Shown: one piece after another, positions 44,367 to 52,349 of the stretch
How positions within the stretch are numbered: position 1 is the stretch's first letter
Layout of the letters: the number at the start of each line of letters is the position of its first letter
Assembly (NCBI RefSeq): GCF_036885195.1
Contig: NZ_CP133656.1
Span: forward strand, 3,720,001 to 3,784,000
Reading direction: 5' to 3'
DNA length: 64,000 bases
Origin: Pectobacterium cacticida
Lineage (GTDB): Bacteria > Pseudomonadota > Gammaproteobacteria > Enterobacterales > Enterobacteriaceae
Notes under the pieces: model-generated
The model's input: the letters and a program-made list of their open reading frames with translations, nothing else
Databases searched by the model: none
Told to the model about the DNA's origin: nothing
Program-made: the position numbers and the translations under genes

Positions 44367-45557
44367 ATGTCATCGACAAAAATGCCCGTTGTGATCTGGA
44401 TGATGGCTATTGCCGCAGGGTTAGGGGCGGCAAATTTACACTATTCTCAGCCCCTGCTGCCGTCCATTGCAGCCTCTCTCCAGGTGTCGCTGGTTAACAT
44501 TGGCTGGCTCCCGGCACTGACACAGATTGGTTTTGCTTTGGGCATTTTCTTTCTACTACCGCTTTCCGATCGATTTGAACGACGCAGGCTCATCGTTATT
44601 TTATTATTGTTGGTCAGTGCCGCATTATTGTTGCAAGGACTTGCTGCCACACCACTTTGGCTATTGAGTGGCGGCTTTTTGTTGGGCTTATGGGGAGTGG
44701 TGCCCCAGTTGTTAATCCCTTTTGCCTCTCTGTTGGCACCCGCTGGTCGGGCAGGACAAGCCTCCGGGCTGGTGTTGTCGGGCGTATTGAGCGGTGTATT
44801 ATTATCAAAAGTTCTCGCGGGTCTGGTTGCTACGGCATCGGACTGGCGTACTCTCTATTTCGCGGCGGCCACACTTATGGTGTTACTGGCTATATACCTA
44901 CGCTGGGTATTGCCCAAAAGCCGACAAGAATCCCCCTACTCTTATCCGGCCTTGCTGGCTTCGAGTATTCGCATGGCTTATCAATTACCGGCTTTACGTC
45001 GCCATACAATGAATGGTGGGATCACCTTTGCTCTGTTTATGGCATTCTGGGGAACCTATGCCGTCTGGTTGCAGCAAAAATTCCATTACGGACCGGATAT
45101 TGCCGGGCTGTTTGGCCTGGCTGGGATGGCAGGTGCTTTTGCCGCATCATTGGCGGGTAAGGCCATCGACAGGGGACAGTTTCGTCGAACGCAATTACTG
45201 GCCAGCCTTTTAATGTTAGCCGGTTTTTTATGTCTATTCGCAGCAGATAACAGCCTGATATTTATGGTTATAGGACTTTTATTATTAGATAGCGGGGCTG
45301 GGCTAAGTCATTCTGCTAACCAGAATGCAGCTTTTGCACTGGATTCGCAGGCACGGGGACGTATTAACAGTATTTACATGTGTGGCTATTTTATTGGCGG
45401 GGCGGTAGGAATCCTGGTGGCAACTCGCCTGTTAATGTACTGGGGATGGTTTGCCGTCTGTAGTTTTGGCGTTATTCTGGCATGTATACTGATAGCGCTG
45501 GAATGGTCGCGTCCACGGCACAAAATCGCGCTCCCACGTCATATTGCTCAATCGTAA
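44367..45557 (+). CDS. Major facilitator superfamily transporter
   Basis: Twelve-helix inner-membrane transporter of 396 residues. Helices are recognisable throughout (for example VIWMMAIAAGLGAANLHYSQ at the start), and the MFS loop between helices 2 and 3 reads LSDRFERRRLI (about residue 65). It resembles AraJ/YgaY-type carriers often predicted to export sugars or drugs. It is the last gene of the TetR cluster, behind a palindrome, and may export a product of the imported compound. Substrate unknown. Confidence 0.9.
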   Translation: MSSTKMPVVIWMMAIAAGLGAANLHYSQPLLPSIAASLQVSLVNIGWLPALTQIGFALGIFFLLPLSDRFERRRLIVILLLLVSAALLLQGLAATPLWLLSGGFLLGLWGVVPQLLIPFASLLAPAGRAGQASGLVLSGVLSGVLLSKVLAGLVATASDWRTLYFAAATLMVLLAIYLRWVLPKSRQESPYSYPALLASSIRMAYQLPALRRHTMNGGITFALFMAFWGTYAVWLQQKFHYGPDIAGLFGLAGMAGAFAASLAGKAIDRGQFRRTQLLASLLMLAGFLCLFAADNSLIFMVIGLLLLDSGAGLSHSANQNAAFALDSQARGRINSIYMCGYFIGGAVGILVATRLLMYWGWFAVCSFGVILACILIALEWSRPRHKIALPRHIAQS

Positions 45558-45596
45558 CTGTCAGCAGCATGTTGTTTGTTCTGGTTACTGGGCAAG

Positions 45597-45701
45597 GCTA
45601 AACGGAATAACCTGCATGGGAGTATGGGCGCAAAAGTATGCTGCTACGATAACGAGTGTGCAGAAAGCTTCTTTCACTCGCCAAAACTGGAGTGCGTTCT
45701 T
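45597..45701 (+). pseudogene. IS3-family transposase fragment
   Basis: This frame reads AKRNNLHGSMGAKVCCYDNE followed by CAESFFHSPKLECVL. That matches the DDE region of IS3-type OrfB (typically CYDNACAESFFHSLKVE), including the catalytic Glu. No start, no inverted ends and no OrfA are present. The fragment stops exactly where the hcp remnant begins, in another frame, so it marks an old insertion or deletion junction. Confidence 0.7.
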
Positions 45702-45919
45702 TCTACCGAACGGCGCAGTCTGGTGGAAATGAACTTTATTTTAAGATAAAACTTCGGGATGCACTTATCAGCAATATCCGTTTTTTCTATCCTAACTCAC
45801 AGACACACAATGAAGTTCAGCCACAGGAAAGCGTATCATTCAAATTTGCTTCTATTGAATGGGAGCATGTTATTGCAAGAACAAGCGCTTACATGCTTTG
45901 GCAAAATGTAGACTATTGA
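45701..45919 (+). pseudogene. 3' remnant of a type VI secretion hcp gene
   Basis: 72 codons read FYRTAQSGGNELYFKIKLRD, then ALISNIRFFYPNSQ, then ESVSFKFASIEWEHVIARTS, ending NVDY. This is the C-terminal half of an Hcp tube protein of the enterobacterial type (compare YRTSVEG...DWEHTVAGTSG). The 5' half is replaced by an IS3 scrap, so no functional Hcp is made from here. Hcp rings carry small effectors, and orphan hcp genes often stand beside effector-immunity genes, as here. Confidence 0.8.
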
Positions 45920-45937
45920 TATTAGGCTAAAGGCCGA
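45774..45937 (+). repeat. Direct repeat, hcp 3' end copy 1
   Basis: This 164-bp segment recurs at 47085-47247 with about five differences (one deleted T, four substitutions). It marks the left edge of module 1 of a tandem duplication. Confidence 0.9.
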
Positions 45938-45960
45938 ATTATTTTTAGCCTGGTTTTTTT
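45924..45960 (+). terminator. Terminator after hcp remnant 1
   Basis: Stem AGGCTAAA / TTTAGCCT followed by GG and seven T. The stop codon of the convergent immunity-like gene lies inside the hairpin. Confidence 0.75.
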
Positions 45961-46313
45961 AATCCATATTTTATGTTGATAAATATGATTATTACAATTG
46001 AAAGCAACATCAGTTTCATCCAGTGCTCTGGAATAAATGAGACATAAAAAAACCATAATGCTATGGTTATAAGAACTAAAACCTCAGTGATTATGAGAGT
46101 TTTCATTATGCTTTTCATTATTGCTTTATTTTTTCTGGATTTTTTTGAAAAGAACTTCACATCAATATAAATAATGGTGACGATAGAAATCAATATCAAC
46201 TTAACGCTATGTTCAGGAATAAAAAAGAGATAAAAGAACCACAGACCGGCAATCAAAACCAGCACGATGCAGGTGGAAAAAAAATCTTTTATTATATATT
46301 TAATGAAATTCAT
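45945..46313 (-). CDS. Membrane protein with internal duplication, probable immunity protein
   Basis: A 122-residue very hydrophobic protein of two similar halves. Each half has two membrane helices joined by a FIPEH loop: VLIAGLWFFYLFFIPEHSVK and LVLITIALWFFYVSFIPEHW, followed by a lysine-rich end (DVKFFSKKSRK; NIKYGLKKPG). The 65-residue protein at 47249-47446 is a single such unit, so this one arose by fusing two copies. Its start overlaps the effector stop by one base (TAATG). The small size, membrane place and coupling to a candidate toxin suggest an inner-membrane immunity protein. I know no named family for it. Confidence 0.75.
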   Translation of the reverse strand: MNFIKYIIKDFFSTCIVLVLIAGLWFFYLFFIPEHSVKLILISIVTIIYIDVKFFSKKSRKNKAIMKSIMKTLIITEVLVLITIALWFFYVSFIPEHWMKLMLLSIVIIIFINIKYGLKKPG

Positions 46314-46999
46314 TATTTTATAACTCCATTAATAAAATAGATAACCTCTGTCTCATTATTCTGTACAATTAGCATGTAAGCTGGTAAGGCTGGTTCGATC
46401 AGAAAATACAGCATTTCAACCTTCATAGAATAAAAAGTCCAGTAAAGTGGTGGATTGATATCACGTAAATGGCGGGCAGACATAGAAGCCTGCTGCACTT
46501 TGCCATAGAATGCTGTTAAAGTCATGCCATGCAGAGAATATTTGTTGATCTTTTTTCGAACAAAAATTCCAAAACTAAATGAATACGCAATTGATTTTGC
46601 TAATAGATAGGAAATCGACTCTTTTATTGCTCTATTCGTTATCATCTCTGATGTTGTTCCCAAGACAGATTTAGCAATCATCAACTGCTGATGTTCATCA
46701 AAGTTCTTCATTAAGATATCAGCATATATCTTTACCATGTCAAGGATAACATCCTCTCTTTTATATATTTCTACTATTGCAAAGAACATGCGCCGGTCTT
46801 CAAATTTAAGTTCTTCGCATACATCGTTATATTTCTCAAAGAGACATGATGCATACCAGCTTGTTCTTTCAATACCATTGAAGAGATCGGTTGTTAAGCT
46901 TATTGTATTGCTCTTTAATTTTTTTGTTATGTCATCTAAATGGGTAGCGAGAACTCTATCAGATTCCATTTTGTATTTTAAATATTCTGATAATCGCAT
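46313..46999 (-). CDS. Putative Hcp-associated effector, intact copy
   Basis: A 228-residue, mostly helical protein starting MRLSEYLKYKMESDRVLATH. The N-terminal 17 residues are identical to the copy at 48149. The central part is polar and helical; an amphipathic to hydrophobic stretch lies at about 128-150 (SISYLLAKSIAYSFSFGIFV), followed by a conserved KINKYSL and GKVQQASMSARHL. No nuclease, lipase or amidase motif is visible. The layout (about 225-residue effector, small membrane partner, link to Hcp) recalls the Ssp6/Sip6 pore-former pair of Serratia, but I could not align them. Gene AT-content is far above the backbone, a sign of transfer. Confidence 0.6.
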   Translation of the reverse strand: MRLSEYLKYKMESDRVLATHLDDITKKLKSNTISLTTDLFNGIERTSWYASCLFEKYNDVCEELKFEDRRMFFAIVEIYKREDVILDMVKIYADILMKNFDEHQQLMIAKSVLGTTSEMITNRAIKESISYLLAKSIAYSFSFGIFVRKKINKYSLHGMTLTAFYGKVQQASMSARHLRDINPPLYWTFYSMKVEMLYFLIEPALPAYMLIVQNNETEVIYFINGVIK

Positions 47000-47083
47000 A
47001 TTATATCCTTTTTATTAGACTGCTCTTTTCCCTTTATGCAGGTAGTTTATCCGAATAGCTGACAACATTTCAATGTATTTGCT
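46941..47083 (-). repeat. Direct repeat, effector 5' end and leader, copy 1
   Basis: 143 bp covering the first codons of the effector and its leader, nearly identical to 48091-48233 and of the same length. It contains a strong ribosome-binding site (AAAAAGGATATAAT before the ATG) and closes module 1, right before hcp remnant 2. Confidence 0.9.
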
Positions 47084-47084
47084 G

Positions 47085-47247
47085 ATATCCGTTTTTCTAC
47101 CCTAACTCACTGACACACAATGAAGTTCAGCCACAGGAAAGCGTATCATTCAAATTTGCTTCTATTGAATGAGAGCATGTTATTGCAAGAACAAGCGCTT
47201 ACATGCTTTGGCAAAATGTAGCCTATTGATATTAGGCTAAAGGCCGA
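47085..47247 (+). pseudogene. hcp 3' remnant, second and further decayed copy
   Basis: Copy of the 164-bp hcp end at 45774. It has lost one T in the run after ATATCCG, which shifts the frame, and the Trp codon of the IEWEH motif has become TGA. It cannot encode any Hcp part. Its presence shows that the whole module, hcp end included, was duplicated in tandem. Confidence 0.85.
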
Positions 47248-47269
47248 TTTACTTTCGGCCTGATTTTTT
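47241..47269 (+). terminator. Terminator after hcp remnant 2
   Basis: Stem AGGCCGA / TCGGCCT with a 7-nt loop, then GA and six T. The stop codon of the convergent 65-residue protein lies in the loop. Confidence 0.75.
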
Positions 47270-47446
47270 GGAAAGGAATTTTATGTCTACATAAACGATA
47301 ATAACAATCGAAAGAATAGTCAGCTTACCCCAATGGTCAGGGATGAATTCGTAGAATAAAATCCCCAAAACAATCATAAATGCCATCGTGGTATAGGTGT
47401 TAATAAACTCCTTAACGGCATAAGACATTATTTTTTTTAAGCTCAT
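47249..47446 (-). CDS. Small membrane protein, probable immunity protein, single unit
   Basis: A 65-residue protein with two membrane helices around a FIPDHW loop (AFMIVLGILFYEFIPDHWGK) and the end DIKFLSKKSGRK. It equals one half of the 122-residue protein of module 1. Its ATG overlaps the stop codon of the repaired effector frame (ATGA), so it was translationally coupled to that effector. It stays intact although the effector frame is broken, as expected if immunity is kept after toxin loss. Confidence 0.72.
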   Translation of the reverse strand: MSLKKIMSYAVKEFINTYTTMAFMIVLGILFYEFIPDHWGKLTILSIVIIVYVDIKFLSKKSGRK

Positions 47447-48149
47447 TTTTTTAGAATTCCGTTTATTGCTTCTGTGATGTCGATTTTGTCATAGGGATTT
47501 TTGGGAACGTAGGGAGACAGACGATCTTCAAATACGAAGTATAACATCTCAACCTGCATAGCATAGAGAGACCAGTATAGTTCTGGACATACGTCATGCA
47601 GATGTCGTGCAGATGTCGTGCAGACATTGCCGCCTTCTGAACTTTCCCATGAAATGTGAGAGCACTCAGCCCTATCAGCGAGTATTTATTAATATTTCTG
47701 CGAATAGATAATGAAAAATTCAACGAAGTTGCAATATGCTTTGCAAGCAGATAAGCAACTGACATTTTTACTGCCCGGCTTGTTGCGAACTCTGATGCAA
47801 CCGATACGCCTAATATGGCTTTAGCTATTAATTTTTGCTCTCTTTCATCAGTATCTTTCAACAGTATTTTAAGATACTCTATTAGCATATCTATTATTGC
47901 ATCTTTCCTTTTGTATATCTGTTTGATAGCCAAATACATTCTTTCATTTTCAGATTTTAGTTGTTGGCAGTCAGAATTATATTTTTCTATAAAACAGGAT
48001 GAATACAATGTTGCTCTTTCTATATCACTGTATAAATCATCACCGATTTTTAGTGTATTATCTTTAATTTTATCTGCCATACTATCCAGGTGGGTAGAGA
48101 GAACTCTATCAGATTCCATTTTGTATTTTAAATATTCTGATAATCGCAT
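47443..48149 (-). pseudogene. Putative effector, copy 2, frameshifted by an 11-bp duplication
   Basis: Homologue of the 46313-46999 protein: same N-terminus MRLSEYLKYKMESDRVL, same KINKYSL-type and GKVQKAAMSARHL segments. Near 47610-47632 the unit TCTGCACGACA occurs twice in a row. The open frame then drifts to an unrelated tail and stops at 47463. Dropping one 11-bp unit restores VCPELYWSLYAMQVEMLYFV and an end NGILKK that matches module 1 (LYWTFYSMKVEMLYFL ... NGVIK), with a stop overlapping the start of the downstream membrane protein. So this copy is a recent pseudogene or a reversible off-state. Confidence 0.8.
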
Positions 48150-48233
48150 ATTACATCCTTTTTATTAGACTGTTCTTCTCCCTTTATGCAGGTAGTTTAT
48201 CCGAACAACTGACAACAGTTCAATGTATTTGCT
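48091..48233 (-). repeat. Direct repeat, effector 5' end and leader, copy 2
   Basis: Near-identical partner of 46941-47083. It ends at the right border of module 2; beyond it the sequence is unique and no hcp end follows. Confidence 0.9.
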
Positions 48234-48345
48234 GGTCTGGTAATTTATATCCCACTCATTAAAGCGTAAAAGTATCGTTTTTTTAGAAAAGACAATAATA
48301 TATCCTTACATAAATGAAATTTCGTGGTTATTTATTTTGATGATA

Positions 48346-48376
48346 AAAAGGCCATTATTTATAATGGCCTTTTTAT
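48346..48376 (-). terminator. Bidirectional terminator before yicC end
   Basis: Thirteen-base stem (AAAAGGCCATTAT / ATAATGGCCTTTT) with T-runs on both strands, 43 bp past the yicC stop. It insulates yicC from the AT-rich island. Confidence 0.88.
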
Positions 48377-48418
48377 CCTGACGAGACTTAGTGAGACAAC
48401 GCGAGATCGCGTGAAACA

Positions 48419-49282
48419 CTACTCAATATTCTGAATCTGCTCCCGCATTTGCTCGATCAGCACTTTCAGTTCAATGGCTGAGGCGGTGATGTCGGCGTTG
48501 ATGGATTTCGAGGCCAGCGTGTTCGATTCGCGGTTGAATTCCTGCATCATGAAGTCGAGTCGGCGGCCGACGGCTTCTTCTTTTTTCAGGATTTTGTAGG
48601 TTTCTTTGACGTGGGCGTCTAGGCGGTCGAGTTCTTCTGCAACGTCGACGCGCTGTGCTAGCAATACCAGTTCCTGCTCCAGACGGTTATTCTCCAACTG
48701 TACCTGCGCCTCTTCCAGCTTGCTTTGCAGGCGTTCACGCTGCCATTGCAGGACATTCGGCATCTGGGCGCGGACTTTGGCGACTTCGGCGCTCACCCCC
48801 GCTAGCCGCTGTTCGATCATTGCTTTCAGCGCATTGCCTTCGCTTTCTCGTGCGGCGACGAAATCATCTAAAGCGCCTTCCAACGCGTTCAGCAGTTCTG
48901 CACTGATAGTGTCCAGATCCTGCTCCTCTGCCAGCATCACGCCAGGCCAGCGAAGAATATCAAGCGGGTTAATTTCCCCCTCATCGCTCTGCATTTTGAC
49001 CCAGTTGGCGGCAGTAACCAGTTGCTTCGCCAGTTTTTCGTTCAGGATCAACGCACTTTGCGCGCTCGGATCGAGTTCGAAACGCAGATTGCATTCAATT
49101 TTGCCACGCGTTAAACGGGCGCGAATGCGTTCACGAGCAACGGGTTCGAGGCTGCGAAATTGCTCCGGTAAACGAAGATAGGTTTCCAGATAGCGCTGGT
49201 TAACAGAGCGCAGTTCCCAGGCTGCGCTTCCCCAGTTGCCCTTGATTTCTCGGCGGGCGTAAGCGGTCATGCTGCGAATCAT
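48419..49282 (-). CDS. yicC: Endoribonuclease YicC family protein
   Basis: YicC-type endoribonuclease; the E. coli protein acts on RNA, including the small RNA RyhB. From the ATG at 49282 (MIRSMTAYARREIKG) it has 287 residues, exactly the E. coli length; an upstream start at 49303 adds seven residues. The conserved N-terminal part (ELRSVNQRYLETYLRLPE) and C-terminal part (GRRLDFMMQEFNRESNTL, KVLIEQMREQIQNIE) are intact. In E. coli it is divergent from rph across a short gap; here about 10.7 kb of other genes separate them. Confidence 0.96.
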   Translation of the reverse strand: MIRSMTAYARREIKGNWGSAAWELRSVNQRYLETYLRLPEQFRSLEPVARERIRARLTRGKIECNLRFELDPSAQSALILNEKLAKQLVTAANWVKMQSDEGEINPLDILRWPGVMLAEEQDLDTISAELLNALEGALDDFVAARESEGNALKAMIEQRLAGVSAEVAKVRAQMPNVLQWQRERLQSKLEEAQVQLENNRLEQELVLLAQRVDVAEELDRLDAHVKETYKILKKEEAVGRRLDFMMQEFNRESNTLASKSINADITASAIELKVLIEQMREQIQNIE

Positions 49283-49373
49283 TGGTGCATACCTGTAAAG
49301 CAAATGATGAAGGGATTATAGCGTTGGGCTCCCGCAGGGGATAGAAAAAACCGTCCGTGGCATCTTTCGTGAA

Positions 49374-50282
49374 TCAGGCCGCGTTAAGCAACGCCTCATT
49401 TTGTCTGACAATTTCCCGACAGCGGTTTTTCATCATTTGCTTTAGTTGCAGTGTCGCCTGTGACTGTGGGTTATCACGGCGGCTAATGAGCGTGACTTCA
49501 AAGGGCAACGGCTGGTCGATAGGGACGATTTTGAGCTGGTCGGCATAACGACAGGCGGTGAAGAGATCGACGATGCCCGCACCGCCGCCCGCCAGCACCA
49601 TATCTGCAATGACGGAGTAAGTTTTGATGTAGAGCGAAGCCGCGGGTTGCAATGCCTTATCACGTAACGCCCGGTGGACAACCTGACCGAGCGGATCCTG
49701 ATGCTGCATCATTAACAGATTATTTTCACATAGCCATTCCAGCGATACCGGAGCGTTCACTGTGCTATTTTTCGGCAGCAGCGCCACCATCGTAGACTGG
49801 AATAACGGTTCCGCCAGCAGCTCGGACGGCACCTGCTGGCCAAAGATCAGGGCAAAGTCGAGCTGGTTTTGCAAGATGTTCTGGCACAGCGTGCTGAAGT
49901 GTTCGGTGACAAGCTCGACGTTAACCGATGCCGCCTGCTTATGAAACTCTACCAGCGTCGGGGCCACAATCATCTGTCCGAACGCGTGCGCGGCACCTAG
50001 CCGCACCGAAAGCGCTTTACTGGTTTTGATTTGCTCTGTGAGGGAACTGATGCTTTGCAGATGGCTGAAAAGTTCCTGGACTTTGGGGATAAGGCGTCGT
50101 CCTTCTTCGGTCGCGACCATGCCCTGAGTGCGCCGTTCAAACAAAGAAAATCCCAGTTGTTGCTCGGCGTGACTCAGCACCCTGCTGACATTAGGTTGTG
50201 AGACGTTGAGTAAACGGGCCGCGCCGCTGATGGTGCCAGCCTGAACAATGGCTTGAAAGATTTCAATATGGCGTAATCGCAT
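49374..50282 (-). CDS. LysR-family regulator
   Basis: Transcription factor of 302 residues from the ATG at 50282 (MRLRHIEIFQAIVQAGTISG). The helix-turn-helix is GTISGAARLLNVSQPNVSRV (about 17-36), and the rest is the two-lobed effector domain. The open frame extends 30 codons upstream, but MRLRHIEIF is the normal LysR start. It lies on the same strand as, and downstream of, the peptide operon ending with iaaA, separated by a stem-loop. A T-N11-A palindrome before the first operon gene (59876) is a possible target. It probably controls peptide use. Confidence 0.92.
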   Translation of the reverse strand: MRLRHIEIFQAIVQAGTISGAARLLNVSQPNVSRVLSHAEQQLGFSLFERRTQGMVATEEGRRLIPKVQELFSHLQSISSLTEQIKTSKALSVRLGAAHAFGQMIVAPTLVEFHKQAASVNVELVTEHFSTLCQNILQNQLDFALIFGQQVPSELLAEPLFQSTMVALLPKNSTVNAPVSLEWLCENNLLMMQHQDPLGQVVHRALRDKALQPAASLYIKTYSVIADMVLAGGGAGIVDLFTACRYADQLKIVPIDQPLPFEVTLISRRDNPQSQATLQLKQMMKNRCREIVRQNEALLNAA

Positions 50283-50415
50283 GATTGCAGGCTCCGGCGA
50301 ATGCTGTTTGGTGAATACCGTATAACAAACAACCAAATCACTTGCAATTATTACGCCAGCTAATAAGACCACGGTTCACAGACTTGGTATAAGGTAAGGA
50401 CAACATATGCACCAC

Positions 50416-50461
50416 CATGAAGCACGACAATGGCGCTACCGCACTATTGTTGTGCTTCATG
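50416..50461 (-). terminator. Long stem-loop between iaaA and the LysR gene
   Basis: Sixteen-base arms CATGAAGCACGACAAT / ATTGTTGTGCTTCATG pair at 15 positions plus one G-U, with a 14-nt loop. It lies 34 bp past the iaaA stop. There is no T-run, so it may protect the operon 3' end rather than terminate. Confidence 0.5.
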
Positions 50462-50494
50462 AGTTGGCGTCATGATCTTTTTTGCCGAATGCGC

Positions 50495-51442
50495 TTAACG
50501 ATAGATACTGGCGATAGGGGCTTCTCCCACGTAGCCGTAGCCGCGGTACATGCCTTCACTGTTAAACGGTAGAGCAATATTGCCCGCTTTATCGACGGCA
50601 ATCATCCCGCCACTGCCGTCCATCCGCACCAGTTTCTCCATCACTACGCGATCGCTGGCCTGTTGTAGCGTTAGCCCGGCATATTCCATCAGCGCTGAAA
50701 CATCATAAGCGGCGACGGCGCGCATAAAGACTTCGCCCGTGCCGGTGCAGGAAACCGCAACTGTCTGATTATTAGCGTAGCAGCCTGCGCCGATAATCGG
50801 GCTATCACCCACGCGCCCAGCCTGTTTGTTGGTCATGCCGCCCGTTGAGGTAGCGGCCGCAAGGTTACCTGCGCTGTCGAGCGCGACCGCGCCGACAGTA
50901 CCAAATTTGCGGTCAGGATCGATCGGGTCGCTCTGGCCATCATGATCGAGGATTGCACCGTCTGAACCTGCCAGCGCGTTATGCAACTGTTGGCGGCGTT
51001 CGTCGGTGGAGAAAAAATCGGGATCGACCCGTTCCAAACCATGCTGCTGTGCAAAGGCTTCCGCGCCGTCAGCGGTAAACATCACGTGCGGACTTGCTTC
51101 GAGAACGGTGCGAGCTGCCAGAATCGGGTTACGGATATGGCTGACGCAGCTTACCGCCCCAGCATCCAGCGAACGACCATCCATGATGCTGGCGTCCAGT
51201 TCGTGGGTTTCCGCGTGGGTGAAGACTGAGCCATGTCCGGCGTTGAACAGCGGGCACTCTTCCAGTAGACGGACGGCCTCCGTCACGGCATCCAGCGCGC
51301 TGCCGTTTTCGGCCAGAATGCGTTGTCCGCTGGAGACAATCTCGGTCAGCGCGGCCAAATAGCGCCTTTCTTTCTCAGGGCTCATGGCCGAGCGGGTCAG
51401 CGCGCCAGCGCCACCGTGGATCACAATCACGGGTTTCGTCAT
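50495..51442 (-). CDS. iaaA: Isoaspartyl dipeptidase / plant-type L-asparaginase
   Basis: Ntn-hydrolase that cleaves beta-aspartyl dipeptides and asparagine after self-splitting into two subunits. The 315-residue protein has the N-terminal MTKPVIVIHGGAGAL and the maturation site KFGTVGAVALDSAGNLAAAT, where the Thr of GTVGAV (about 180) becomes the nucleophile. Substrate-binding GRVGDSPIIGAGCYA and GTGEVFMR follow. In E. coli iaaA is the first gene of the gsi operon; here the same genes are together but iaaA is last. Confidence 0.95.
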   Translation of the reverse strand: MTKPVIVIHGGAGALTRSAMSPEKERRYLAALTEIVSSGQRILAENGSALDAVTEAVRLLEECPLFNAGHGSVFTHAETHELDASIMDGRSLDAGAVSCVSHIRNPILAARTVLEASPHVMFTADGAEAFAQQHGLERVDPDFFSTDERRQQLHNALAGSDGAILDHDGQSDPIDPDRKFGTVGAVALDSAGNLAAATSTGGMTNKQAGRVGDSPIIGAGCYANNQTVAVSCTGTGEVFMRAVAAYDVSALMEYAGLTLQQASDRVVMEKLVRMDGSGGMIAVDKAGNIALPFNSEGMYRGYGYVGEAPIASIYR

Positions 51443-51501
51443 GCGATAAATTCTCTTTTCAGTCGGTTTACGCCTCTCTAACCGAGACGGATAGACCGGA
51501 A

Positions 51502-52323
51502 TCAGTTTTGCGTTGTCGCCAGATAGGAAAACGCACCCAGCAGGCTAGTGATTTCCCGCATGCTCTGCGCCGTATAACCTACGGTTATGGCATCCACACG
51601 TTCCACATTCGGCAGCAAACAGAATAGATCGGCCAGTACCGGTTTTGCCACCATCAGTTCGAGATGGTAAGGGGCCTGAATCCGCGAATTCAACGTCCGG
51701 TGGGCTTTTTCCACCGCCGCTTTTGCCGCATCACGAATGACCTGTCGCGCCTGTTCGGTGCTGAGAGACTCAGCCGCGTGCTGCGAGATCGCACGTTTGA
51801 CACAGGCATAACCGGTAGCGGGATAGTAGCGGGCGATCCAACGTTGCAGTGTGTCATCACCGCTAACCAGCCAGAGCGGCGTCTTTTGTTCCACACCAGC
51901 GGCAGCGTAGATATCGCTCTCGCCCATGACTTCACCGTTGATGCGCACGCGGTAGAAGGCCCGGCCGTTGATGGTATGCGATAGCACACCAAACTCACCT
52001 GCCGCGCTGTGATAACCGATAAACATCAGGCCGTCGAATTGCTGCTGTTCCAGCCCTTCAACCATCGAATAGCCGCGCGGTTTGCCCTGTACCAACCGGG
52101 CACGCGGATCGATATTCTCCGCGCGCAGGTTGACCATCGCCGCGTGGCTGTCGGCAACGACGACGTCTGTTGCGCCACCCGCGAACGCACCGTCAATCGC
52201 GGCATTCACCTCCTGCTCCATCAGGCCGCGTGCCAACTGGTATTCCGCGGTGCCAGGGCTGCATTGCTCTGGGCGCATGACGCCCGCGATCCCTTCGATA
52301 TCAGCAGAAATAAACACTTTCAT
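51502..52323 (-). CDS. M55-family D-aminopeptidase
   Basis: Zinc-dependent D-aminopeptidase related to Bacillus DppA, which releases D-amino acids from peptides. From MKVFISADIEGIAGVM (ATG at 52323) it has 273 residues; the frame continues six codons upstream. Metal ligands are in SADIEG (Asp, Glu) and further His residues in VVVADSHAAMVN (about 58-69) and FIGYHSAAG (about 104). It lies between iaaA and a DmpA-type aminopeptidase gene on the same strand. Confidence 0.92.
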   Translation of the reverse strand: MKVFISADIEGIAGVMRPEQCSPGTAEYQLARGLMEQEVNAAIDGAFAGGATDVVVADSHAAMVNLRAENIDPRARLVQGKPRGYSMVEGLEQQQFDGLMFIGYHSAAGEFGVLSHTINGRAFYRVRINGEVMGESDIYAAAGVEQKTPLWLVSGDDTLQRWIARYYPATGYACVKRAISQHAAESLSTEQARQVIRDAAKAAVEKAHRTLNSRIQAPYHLELMVAKPVLADLFCLLPNVERVDAITVGYTAQSMREITSLLGAFSYLATTQN

Positions 52324-52349
52324 AATCAGTTCCCTACGCAAAATTTGGC

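Noticed and set aside
44657..45160. 167-codon ORF overlapping the MFS gene in another frame
   Set aside because: The MFS frame has the family motifs and helices; the overlapping frame is rich in Cys, Arg and Gly without domain signature.
47463..48149. Treating the 228-codon frame as an intact effector equal in length to copy 1
   Set aside because: The equal length is a coincidence; the last part is out of frame because of an 11-bp duplication, and the repaired frame matches copy 1.
45774..48233. CRISPR or other short-repeat array
   Set aside because: The repeats are two copies of a gene-sized module, not short units with regular spacers. No CRISPR-like array was seen anywhere in the window.
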